The notes beneath the pieces were generated by a model. The model was given only the letters and a program-made list of their open reading frames with translations, had not been told where the DNA came from and ran no database searches. DNA of 64,000 bases from Pedobacter sp. MC2016-24. Its GTDB lineage: Bacteria > Bacteroidota > Bacteroidia > Sphingobacteriales > Sphingobacteriaceae. The position numbers and the translations under genes are program-made. Shown in pieces: positions 50,911 to 58,538 of this stretch (position 1 is the stretch's first letter; every line of letters starts with the position of its first letter). The DNA is taken from contig NZ_JADFBX010000006.1 of NCBI RefSeq assembly GCF_015223055.1, forward strand, positions 1 to 64,000. Reading direction: 5' to 3'.

Positions 50911-52176
50911 TTGGAAGAAGCAACATCACATCAAGATATTTTACCACATTTATTCCGGCAGGAATATGCTAAAATGACGGCTGTTTTGTGCCGTCATTTC
51001 GGATTGGAGCACATAGAGGTCGCTGAAGATATAGCGAGTGATACTTTTATGAAAGCTTCTGAAAATTGGGCAATCCATGGAGTTCCCGAGAACCCGGTTG
51101 CCTGGCTTTATACTGTCGCTAAAAACAAAACCAAAGATTATTTTAAACATATTGCCGTTTTTGAACTACAGGTCAAAGAAAATATAAAAGCTAGCGGGTT
51201 TGAAATAGAGGGAGATTTTGATTTTAGTAGCGAGATTATTGCCGATAGCCAGTTGTCAATGATTTTTACAGTTTGCGGTACAACAAGTTCTGCCCAGACA
51301 CAGATTTGTCTCGTGCTTCAAATTCTATGCGGTTTCAGCGTAGAAGAAATAGCCTGTGCTTTTTTGACAAAGAACGAAACTATAAAAAAACGTTTGCATA
51401 GGGCGAGGACCGTGCTCCGTAATGAAAATTTCCAGATCAGGCCTTTAGGCGAGGCGGATATCAGATCAGGACTGGATACCGTTTTAAAAACGCTTTACTT
51501 ACTTTTCAATGAAGGCCACTTTTCTAAGACCAATAACCTGTTAATTAGAAAAGACCTTTGCTCGGAAGCTGTAAGGTTGACGCTCTTACTAACTGAAAAC
51601 GTGTTGACCAATACCCCAGATGTCAATGCTTTACTGGCATTGATGTGCTTTCAGAGTTCTAGATTGGATGCCAGGACAGATCGTAATGGGGTAGGGATTC
51701 TTTTTGATAAACAGGACAAAAGCTTGTGGGACAGGTCACTTATTGATAGAGGGAATTACCATTTGGTGAATGCATGCTGTGGCATGGAAATTTCAAGGTA
51801 CCATTTGGAAGCAGCTATAGCTTACTGGCATACAGCAGCCGTCGATGAAATTAAATGGAGGCATATTTTGCCTTTATACGATCAACTCTTGCTCCTTGAG
51901 TACTCGCCTGTTACTGCTCTGAACAGGGCATTTGCATGCTCCAAAATTTACAGTTGTGAGAAAGCAATTCGGGAAGTGGAAAAAATAAATCTGTCAGAGA
52001 GCAATTATTATCACGAATTATTGGGCTATTTATATTCCGGTATTGATATAAACCTATCGGTTCAGCATTATACCAGGGCAATTGATTTGACCAAATCCAA
52101 AACAGAACGGCACACACTCAGACAGGAAATAGAACGGTTAAACACGCTTTTGTCATCCCTAAATAATAATAAATAA
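50911..52176 (+). CDS. ECF42-type sigma factor with C-terminal extension
   Basis: A 421-residue sigma factor. Regions 2 and 4 are in the first 165 residues (FRQEYAKMTAVLCRHFGLEH, AEDIASDTFMKASENW, VPENPVAWLYTVAKNKTKDY; FSVEEIACAFLTKNETIKKR). A long C-terminal domain follows, with ALMCFQSSRLDARTDRNGVG, LFDKQDKSLWDRSLIDRGNY and TPR-like helices (TALNRAFACSKIYSCEKAIR), typical of ECF42 factors, in which it replaces an anti-sigma factor. The start is TTG at 50911, 2 bp after the YCII stop, so translation is coupled. It probably transcribes its own operon. Confidence 0.85.
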   Translation: MEEATSHQDILPHLFRQEYAKMTAVLCRHFGLEHIEVAEDIASDTFMKASENWAIHGVPENPVAWLYTVAKNKTKDYFKHIAVFELQVKENIKASGFEIEGDFDFSSEIIADSQLSMIFTVCGTTSSAQTQICLVLQILCGFSVEEIACAFLTKNETIKKRLHRARTVLRNENFQIRPLGEADIRSGLDTVLKTLYLLFNEGHFSKTNNLLIRKDLCSEAVRLTLLLTENVLTNTPDVNALLALMCFQSSRLDARTDRNGVGILFDKQDKSLWDRSLIDRGNYHLVNACCGMEISRYHLEAAIAYWHTAAVDEIKWRHILPLYDQLLLLEYSPVTALNRAFACSKIYSCEKAIREVEKINLSESNYYHELLGYLYSGIDINLSVQHYTRAIDLTKSKTERHTLRQEIERLNTLLSSLNNNK

Positions 52177-52180
52177 TAAC

Positions 52181-52228
52181 GGAACAATCGTTCCAAATTA
52201 GCTTATATATTTGTGGAACGATTATTCC
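52181..52228 (+). promoter_or_regulatory. Twin TetR operators around a -7 element
   Basis: GGAACAATCGTTCC (52181-52194) and GGAACGATTATTCC (52215-52228) are near-identical dyads, 34 bp apart. TATATTTG (52206-52213), a TAnnTTTG -7 element, lies between them. Binding of a repressor at either site would block transcription of the SDR gene at 52254. The TetR gene after it is the obvious regulator. Confidence 0.7.
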
Positions 52229-52253
52229 AATAAAGGGATGGTAGAAGATAGAC

Positions 52254-53003
52254 ATGAAAAAATTAGTTAATAAAATTGCTGTTATAACAGGAGCATCGAA
52301 AGGTATTGGTGCCGGTATCGCTAAAAGTCTTGCTGCTGCGGGTGCAAGTGTAGTTGTAAATTACGCTTCGGCAAAAGCAGGTGCAGATAAGGTAGTTGAA
52401 GAAATAACCGCAGCGGGTGGGAGAGCAGTTGCCATTCAGGGCAATGTAACAAGTGCGACAGATCTAGCCCGGTTATTTGGAGAAACCAATACAGCGTTCG
52501 GTCCGGTTGATATCTTAGTAAATAATGCGGGCGTTTATCAATTTGGTGCAATTGAAGAAATTACAGCAGAAGATTTTCACCGCCAGTTTGATACCAATGT
52601 GCTTGGTTTATTATTGAGTACACAAGGCGCATTGAAGCATTTTAATGCAGCTGGCGGTAGTATCATCAATATCGGATCAGCTGTAACGGCCATTACGCCA
52701 GTGGCAAGTTCAATTTATACCGCAACCAAAGGTGCAGTTGACTCCATCACACAGGTATTGGCTAAAGAACTTGGTAATAAAAATATCCGTGTCAACTCAA
52801 TCAATCCGGGTATGGTAGAAACTGAAGGTACACATACTGCGGGTTTTATTGGTAGCGATTTCCAGAAAGAAGCTATTGCCTCTACGCCACTGGGCCGTGG
52901 TGGTAATCCAGATGATATTGCTGATATCGCTGTATTTCTTGCATCAGAAGATTCGCGGTGGTTGACCGGTGAAATCCTGATCGCAAGTGGTGGCGTGAGG
53001 TAA
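52254..53003 (+). CDS. SDR-family oxidoreductase
   Basis: A 249-residue classical SDR of the FabG/glucose-dehydrogenase type. It has TGASKGIGAGIAKSL at 13-27 (TGxxxGxG), VDILVNNAGVYQFG (NNAG), INIGSAVTAITP (catalytic Ser region), YTATKGAVD (YxxxK) and RVNSINPGMVETEG. It is a cytoplasmic NADP-dependent carbonyl reductase or alcohol dehydrogenase of unknown substrate. It is preceded by two TetR operators and followed, 70 bp on, by the TetR gene, so it is a ligand-inducible detoxification unit. Confidence 0.9.
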   Translation: MKKLVNKIAVITGASKGIGAGIAKSLAAAGASVVVNYASAKAGADKVVEEITAAGGRAVAIQGNVTSATDLARLFGETNTAFGPVDILVNNAGVYQFGAIEEITAEDFHRQFDTNVLGLLLSTQGALKHFNAAGGSIINIGSAVTAITPVASSIYTATKGAVDSITQVLAKELGNKNIRVNSINPGMVETEGTHTAGFIGSDFQKEAIASTPLGRGGNPDDIADIAVFLASEDSRWLTGEILIASGGVR

Positions 53004-53073
53004 TGACCTCCGTTTAAGGAAATTTAGTTTAAAATGAATAGCTTTGCTGTATTAAGCAAAGCTATTTCTGGTT

Positions 53074-53655
53074 ATGGCAAGAACGAAAGATTTTGATGAG
53101 AATGAGGTGCTGACCAAAGCAATTCAACTTTTTTGGCACAAAGGCTACAACGCGACATCGATGCAAGATTTAGTGGATACACTGGGTATTAGTCGTTCCA
53201 GTTTGTATGATACCTATATTGATAAACACACCCTGTTTCTTAAAGCGTTAGAAAGCTATCAGCGGGCTGGGAATGTGAAAATTAACGAAATTGTCAATCA
53301 ATCCACATCTGCAAAAGAAACGGTGATTAAATTAATGGAGTTGGCCACCAACGAATTAGTGGGTGACAAACAGCAAAAGGGCTGTTTTATGGTCAATGCT
53401 GAAATAGAGGTGGCACCACATGATCAGGAGGTAAGTAAACTGGTTTGCCAAAATGAAAAACAAATGGAAACTGCTTTTTTTCAGGTAATTAAAAAAGGTC
53501 AGCAAACAGGAGAAATTAAAAATAATCAGGATGCTTTGGTTCTGGCTAAGTTTATCTTCAATGCGGTAAAGGGGATGCAGGTAACAGCAAAATCTAGCGC
53601 GGATGCTACCAGCTTTTCGAATATCATTAAGCTAACGGTCACCGTGCTGGATTAA
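53074..53655 (+). CDS. TetR-family repressor
   Basis: A 193-residue regulator. The DNA-binding part covers FDENEVLTKAIQLFWHKGYN and ATSMQDLVDTLGISRSSLYD then TYIDKHTLF. The ligand domain is of the TetR_C_33/AcuR-like sort, with one Cys in QQKGCFMVNAEIEVAP. It probably represses the SDR gene upstream through the twin GGAAC-N4-GTTCC-type dyads at 52181-52228, and its own expression by read-through. Confidence 0.87.
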   Translation: MARTKDFDENEVLTKAIQLFWHKGYNATSMQDLVDTLGISRSSLYDTYIDKHTLFLKALESYQRAGNVKINEIVNQSTSAKETVIKLMELATNELVGDKQQKGCFMVNAEIEVAPHDQEVSKLVCQNEKQMETAFFQVIKKGQQTGEIKNNQDALVLAKFIFNAVKGMQVTAKSSADATSFSNIIKLTVTVLD

Positions 53656-53782
53656 GCCAATAGCTCTGGTTAGCAGACACTACTGCTCATGTACTTTTGG
53701 CGAATAATAAGTATCATTGTTTAAAAATGTATAGATTTGTTGTTTATGCCTTTATGCTCATTTATGCCAAATATTATTTTAT

Positions 53783-54373
53783 ATGGTTTTAAAACCGCTT
53801 TATAGCGATGAAGAACTGCTTCAGAAGATAGCGGCGGGTGATGAGCATGCCTTTACCTTATTCTATTACAGATACCATAAAACGGTTTATCTTTTTGCCT
53901 ATCGTATTCTTGACGCTGAGGAACTTGCTGAAGAATTGGTTCAGGAAGTAATGTTGAAGATATGGATGTTAGGTGACGAATTGCTTAAGATAGACCACAT
54001 TGGAAATTACCTGCGGGTGATGTGTAAGAATCGTTGTTACAATCAATTGCGAAAATTGAGGCGGGAGCTTGGTAAAAATAAAACAGCTGCAGAAGATTGG
54101 CAGGAAGAGAGTAATGAAACTGAAGAAACGATCCTGCTAAATGATGCCAAAGGCCTATTGGAAGAAGCCATCGCAAGGTTGCCTGCGCAACAGCGTGAGG
54201 TATATAACCTGTGCCAGGTGCAGGGGCTTAAGTATGAAGAGGCTGCCAGGCAGCTTAATCTTTCTGTTTTGACTGTACAGTCCTACATGAAAATTGCATT
54301 GCGTTCTGTAAGGAATACCATGCGGAATCACACGGGACTGGCAACCGTATTGATCATTATAAAACTTTTTTAA
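53783..54373 (+). CDS. ECF sigma factor of the second SusCD locus
   Basis: A 196-residue FecI-like sigma factor. Region 2 is HAFTLFYYRYHKTVYLFAYR, ILDAEELAEELVQEVMLKIW. Region 4 is PAQQREVYNLCQVQGLKYEE then AARQLNLSVLTVQSYMKIAL. The hydrophobic tail (GLATVLIIIKLF) is typical of Bacteroidota members. Its FecR partner is encoded at 57160 rather than immediately downstream; the rhamnosidase gene lies between them. It should transcribe the SusC-SusD genes at 58.5-64 kb on substrate sensing. Confidence 0.9.
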   Translation: MVLKPLYSDEELLQKIAAGDEHAFTLFYYRYHKTVYLFAYRILDAEELAEELVQEVMLKIWMLGDELLKIDHIGNYLRVMCKNRCYNQLRKLRRELGKNKTAAEDWQEESNETEETILLNDAKGLLEEAIARLPAQQREVYNLCQVQGLKYEEAARQLNLSVLTVQSYMKIALRSVRNTMRNHTGLATVLIIIKLF

Positions 54374-54380
54374 TCTTCGG

Positions 54381-54416
54381 ATACCCCCTGTGGTATACCA
54401 GCTGGTGTCTTTATAA
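54381..54416 (+). promoter_or_regulatory. 36-nt spacer element, copy 1
   Basis: ATACCCCC-N14-TGGTGTCTTTATAA ends 3 bp before the GH78 start. The same pattern with identical spacing recurs at 57122-57157. The GTC in the right-hand block resembles ECF -10 elements. Confidence 0.5.
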
Positions 54417-54419
54417 AGT

Positions 54420-57104
54420 ATGAAGCGCATTTCTATGAAAAATTTAATCCTGGTGTTATTTTTAACAATGGGTTCCGCCAGTTTTGCTCAGCAGATTAGT
54501 GTAGCTGAGCTTAGGGTTGAACATGAAGACAACCCTTTGTCGGTAGAAACAGCAACCCCCAGATTTAGCTGGAAGATCAAATCAGCGGACAAAAATACTT
54601 TTCAGACAGCGTATGAAATCAGGGTGGGGACAGAAAAGCTAAATTTGACTAAGGAACTGGTCTGGAGTAATCAACTCAAAACTGAGCAATCTATTCTTGT
54701 ACCCTATTCGGGAGCTCAATTGCAATCAAAAAAACGCTATTTCTGGCAAGTCAGGGTCAAAGATAACCACGGGCATACATCTGCCTGGAGCGAAGTTAAG
54801 TTTTGGCAAATGGGGATTAAGCCTTCAGAATGGACTGCCAGTTGGATAGCTGTTTATGGAAAAGATACTTCGGCAAGAAGTCCGCTCTTCCGAAAAGCAT
54901 TTACCGTAAAAAAGAAAATAAGGTTTGCCACCATGTACATTACTGCAAAAGGGCTGTATGAAGCTCATATTAATGGGAAGCGGTTGGGTGATAGCTATCT
55001 TTCACCTGGTTGGACAAGCTATAGAAAGCGCCTTCAATATCAGGTTTATGATGTAACTGCGTCCTTAATAAATGGTGTAAATGCAATTGGGGTGACCCTT
55101 GGGGATGGCTGGTATAAAGGGAGAATTGGCTTTGGTAAACAACACAGCTTTTACGGAGATACCAGGGCATTGTTGATGCAACTGGAAATCGCATATACGG
55201 ATGGTACAAAGGAAACGATCAATACGAATGAAGATTGGAAGAGCGCATACGGGCCGATTATGTCGGCCGATATTTATGATGGGGAATGTTACGATGCCAG
55301 ACTAGAAAAGACCGGCTGGTCAGAACCAGTGTATACCGAAGATTCTTCCTGGCAAAATGTAAGCGTGCTGAAAAAGGGCACTGAAGAGCTGATCGGCATG
55401 AGCAGCGCCCCGGTAAAAAAACACGAGCAATTTAGCGCTTTAAAAATATTTAAAACGCCTAAAGGTGAAACAGTGGCCGACTTTGGACAAAACATGGTGG
55501 GCTGGGTAATGCTGAAGGCGAATGGTCCGGCAGGAACCAGGATTACCCTAAGCCATGCAGAAATATTGGATAAGGATGGTAATTTTTACACCTTAAACCT
55601 GAGAACAGCCAAAGCTCAAAATACTTATATCCTTAAGGGAAATACAACACAGGTATTGGAACCTCATTTTACGTTTCAGGGTTTTAGGTATGTAAAGATT
55701 GAAGGATACCCGGGTGAGTTAAAGCCAGAGCAGCTTACCGCTGTAGCGCTTTATTCGGATATGGAGGAAACTGGGCGGTTCTCTACATCGGATCCTTTAT
55801 TAAATCAATTGCAGCATAACATACAGTGGGGACAAAAGGGCAATTTTGTAGATGTACCTACTGATTGTCCGCAACGTGATGAACGTTTGGGTTGGACAGG
55901 AGATGCACAGGCTTTTGCTAAAACGGCTGCTTACAATATGGATGTAGCTGGTTTTTTTAGCAAATGGCTAAAAGATCTAAGTGCTGACCAGCAGGCGGAT
56001 GGATTAGTGCCTCATGTGATCCCAAATGTGCTGGGTGGGACTGATGGTGCCTCTGCCGGGTGGGCAGATGTATCGACCATTGTGCCATGGGACATGTATG
56101 TAGCTTATGGTGATCAGCGCCTACTGGAGGATCAATATGAAAGTATGAAGAAATGGGTTGGTTACATGAGGTCTAAATCCATTAATAACCTGTGGAATAC
56201 AGGATTCCATTTCGGCGACTGGCTATTTTACCGTCCGGATGATGATAATGATGGAAGGGCTGCGGTGACTGATAAATACCTGATAGCACAGGCCTTTTAT
56301 GCGCATTCTGTTCAAATCCTGATCAATGCAGCACAGGTATTGGGTAAAAGCAAGGATGTTAGTCAATATACCGGATTGCTTAATGATGTAAAGCTTGCAT
56401 TTGTAAAAGAATATATGACTGGAAATGGAAGGCTGGTTTCAAGTACACAAACAGCCTATGTATTGGCATTGCAATTTAATTTGCTCCCTGAAGCATTTCG
56501 CACATCGGCAGCAGATCGGCTGGTTGCAGATATCAAAAGTTATGGAAATCATCTGACTACAGGGTTTTTAGGAACACCTTACCTCTGTCATGTGCTGAGC
56601 AGTTATGGATACGAAGATGTGGCTTATGATCTGCTTATGCAGGAAAGCTATCCTTCCTGGCTATATCCTGTAAAAATGGGAGCAACAACAATTTGGGAAA
56701 GATGGGATGGGATTAAACCCAATGGAAGTTTTCAAACGCCCGACATGAATTCTTATAATCACTATGCTTATGGCGCTATAGGTGACTGGATGTATCGGAA
56801 CGTGGCGGGTATTCAATCGGATCCGGATGCTCCCGGTTATAAGAAAATGATGATCCAGCCCAAACCAGGGGGAGGTCTGAATAGTGCCAGGGCTGAGCTA
56901 AATACCCCTTATGGATGGGTAGTTTCGTCCTGGAAAATAGAGAACGGTTTATTTAAACTGGATGTGCAAATTCCGGTAAATACCAGGGCCACGGTTACTT
57001 TACCGCATCCATTGAAGTCAGATGTCCATGGGAATAGCCGTAGTGTGGAGATCGGTTCTGGTAGTTATCATTTTGAATGCAGTATGAAATCTGAGGCTAA
57101 ATAA
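54420..57104 (+). CDS. Alpha-L-rhamnosidase, GH78
   Basis: An 894-residue exported enzyme (signal peptide ending SFAQQ near 24; the ATG at 54435 is an alternative start). An N-terminal Fn3-like domain (LRVEHEDNPLSVETATPRFS, KKRYFWQVRVKDNHGHTSAW) is followed by a carbohydrate-binding beta domain (YITAKGLYEAHINGKRLGDS, LGDGWYKGRIG), the (alpha/alpha)6 catalytic barrel with DVPTDCPQRDERLGWTGDAQ near 475-495 carrying the acid residues, WADVSTIVPWDMY, TTIWERWDGIKP with the catalytic Glu, and a C-terminal sandwich. It releases terminal L-rhamnose. It sits between the sigma gene and FecR, an unusual position. Confidence 0.93.
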   Translation: MKRISMKNLILVLFLTMGSASFAQQISVAELRVEHEDNPLSVETATPRFSWKIKSADKNTFQTAYEIRVGTEKLNLTKELVWSNQLKTEQSILVPYSGAQLQSKKRYFWQVRVKDNHGHTSAWSEVKFWQMGIKPSEWTASWIAVYGKDTSARSPLFRKAFTVKKKIRFATMYITAKGLYEAHINGKRLGDSYLSPGWTSYRKRLQYQVYDVTASLINGVNAIGVTLGDGWYKGRIGFGKQHSFYGDTRALLMQLEIAYTDGTKETINTNEDWKSAYGPIMSADIYDGECYDARLEKTGWSEPVYTEDSSWQNVSVLKKGTEELIGMSSAPVKKHEQFSALKIFKTPKGETVADFGQNMVGWVMLKANGPAGTRITLSHAEILDKDGNFYTLNLRTAKAQNTYILKGNTTQVLEPHFTFQGFRYVKIEGYPGELKPEQLTAVALYSDMEETGRFSTSDPLLNQLQHNIQWGQKGNFVDVPTDCPQRDERLGWTGDAQAFAKTAAYNMDVAGFFSKWLKDLSADQQADGLVPHVIPNVLGGTDGASAGWADVSTIVPWDMYVAYGDQRLLEDQYESMKKWVGYMRSKSINNLWNTGFHFGDWLFYRPDDDNDGRAAVTDKYLIAQAFYAHSVQILINAAQVLGKSKDVSQYTGLLNDVKLAFVKEYMTGNGRLVSSTQTAYVLALQFNLLPEAFRTSAADRLVADIKSYGNHLTTGFLGTPYLCHVLSSYGYEDVAYDLLMQESYPSWLYPVKMGATTIWERWDGIKPNGSFQTPDMNSYNHYAYGAIGDWMYRNVAGIQSDPDAPGYKKMMIQPKPGGGLNSARAELNTPYGWVVSSWKIENGLFKLDVQIPVNTRATVTLPHPLKSDVHGNSRSVEIGSGSYHFECSMKSEAK

Positions 57105-57121
57105 TTTTTAATTTATTTTCA

Positions 57122-57157
57122 ATACCCCCGATGCCTGGTTGTATGGTGTCTTTATAA
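57122..57157 (+). promoter_or_regulatory. 36-nt spacer element, copy 2
   Basis: ATACCCCC-N14-TGGTGTCTTTATAA lies 2 bp before the FecR start, in the same form as 54381-54416. Together the copies suggest that the original sigma-FecR spacer was duplicated when the GH78 gene was placed there, or that both genes have the same promoter type. Confidence 0.5.
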
Positions 57158-57159
57158 CA

Positions 57160-58341
57160 ATGGAACCAAATAGAATTATATTTCTGTATGATAAGATCAA
57201 ACAAAAAACAGCTTCTGAAGATGAACAGAAGGAGTTTGATCTGTTGCTGCAGGATGAATGGGCAGAGCAGGCACTTAAAATGCATTGGGATCAGCAATGG
57301 GATGAGGTGCTGGCAGAAGATAAATCTGTTTTGCAAATCAGAAATGAACAGGAGATCCTGACTAACATTCTTTCGCATAGCTTACCAAGGCCTAAAAAAT
57401 CATTGACTTACAAATATATATTTGCTGCTGCCTGTAGCTTGATTATATTGGCCGCTGGCTTGTTCTTTTTTAACCAGGAATTCTCTTTGCCTCAACATCA
57501 GGTTACTGTGTCACATCGCATTGTACCGGGCAAAAATAGTGCGACGCTTACGCTCGCTAACGGGAAGAAAATTGTCCTTTCTGATGCTGCAAATGGTGAA
57601 CTGGCGAAAGAGGCTGGCGTAAAGATTTCAAAATCGGCAGATGGCCAGATTATTTATGAAATCATCGGTTCAGCTTCAAATTCAGATCAGGTGAATGTAC
57701 TTTCTACTGCAAATGGAGAAACATATCGGATCCGTTTACCTGACCAGAGTGAGGTTTGGCTTAACGCGGCCTCAACAATTAAATATCCGGTGAGTTTTCA
57801 AAAATACGCGACAAGAAAGGTCGAATTGCTTGGCGAGGCTTATTTCGAAATTGCTAAGGATAAAAAGCATCCTTTTGTCGTGGAGAGTAAAGGACAGCGG
57901 GTTGAAGTGCTAGGAACACATTTTAATGTGAGTGCTTATCCCAATGAAAATAATGTTAAAACGACCCTAATAGAAGGCCGTGTAAATGTACAAAGCGTTA
58001 GTTTAACTGGAGCCTTAGAAATGGAACAAGCCATCTTAAAGCCGGGCGAACAGTCGGTTTTGTCAAATCAGGGGCTTGATGTTCGCAAAGCAGACCTGGA
58101 GGAAGCAATAGCCTGGAAAATGGGCTTTTTTAAATTCCAGGATGAAAACATTGAGAGCATCATGCGCAAAGTAGCGCGGTGGTATGATGTAGAGGTAATA
58201 TATAAAGGGGATATTCCGCAAAGCGGTTTAGAGGGAACTTTGTCCCGTTATAAAGATATCACCCAATTACTGGATATGTTACAGTCAACGGGTCTCGTTA
58301 AGTTCAGCATTAGTAAAAACAAAATTATAGTAAGCAAATAA
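57160..58341 (+). CDS. FecR-family anti-sigma factor
   Basis: A 393-residue regulator begun at MEPNRIIFLYDK; the frame opens 7 residues earlier, inside the spacer element. The cytoplasmic domain (1-83) is followed by one membrane segment (YKYIFAAACSLIILAAGLFF, about 84-104). The FecR domain has ANGETYRIRLPDQSEVWLNA, VELLGEAYFEIAKD, VEVLGTHFNVSAYPNENNVK, and the DUF4974 domain AWKMGFFKFQDENIESIMRK and VARWYDVEVIYKG. It holds the ECF sigma factor from 53783 inactive until the SusC STN domain signals. Confidence 0.92.
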   Translation: MEPNRIIFLYDKIKQKTASEDEQKEFDLLLQDEWAEQALKMHWDQQWDEVLAEDKSVLQIRNEQEILTNILSHSLPRPKKSLTYKYIFAAACSLIILAAGLFFFNQEFSLPQHQVTVSHRIVPGKNSATLTLANGKKIVLSDAANGELAKEAGVKISKSADGQIIYEIIGSASNSDQVNVLSTANGETYRIRLPDQSEVWLNAASTIKYPVSFQKYATRKVELLGEAYFEIAKDKKHPFVVESKGQRVEVLGTHFNVSAYPNENNVKTTLIEGRVNVQSVSLTGALEMEQAILKPGEQSVLSNQGLDVRKADLEEAIAWKMGFFKFQDENIESIMRKVARWYDVEVIYKGDIPQSGLEGTLSRYKDITQLLDMLQSTGLVKFSISKNKIIVSK

Positions 58342-58394
58342 CCAAATATTTAACCAAATATTAAACGATGTATGAAAATAAAACCTACCTGACC

Positions 58395-58452
58395 TCCTTT
58401 TAAAGGAAGCTTAGTGCAAAAAAAACGTGAAAGTGTCTCACCACTTCCACGT
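58395..58452 (+). terminator. Hairpins between FecR and SusC
   Basis: TCCTTT-T-AAAGGA (58395-58407) is followed by ACGTGAAAGTG/CACTTCCACGT (58425-58452), an 11-bp stem with one mismatch. There is no T run after the second, so it may be a processing or pausing site rather than a true terminator. Confidence 0.4.
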
Positions 58453-58538
58453 CATAAGCCTGGGCTATTCAATACCTGGATCATATCCGGATAAAAAAAT
58501 CGAAAAGAAATCTTGAATAAACCCAAACAACCAAAAGT

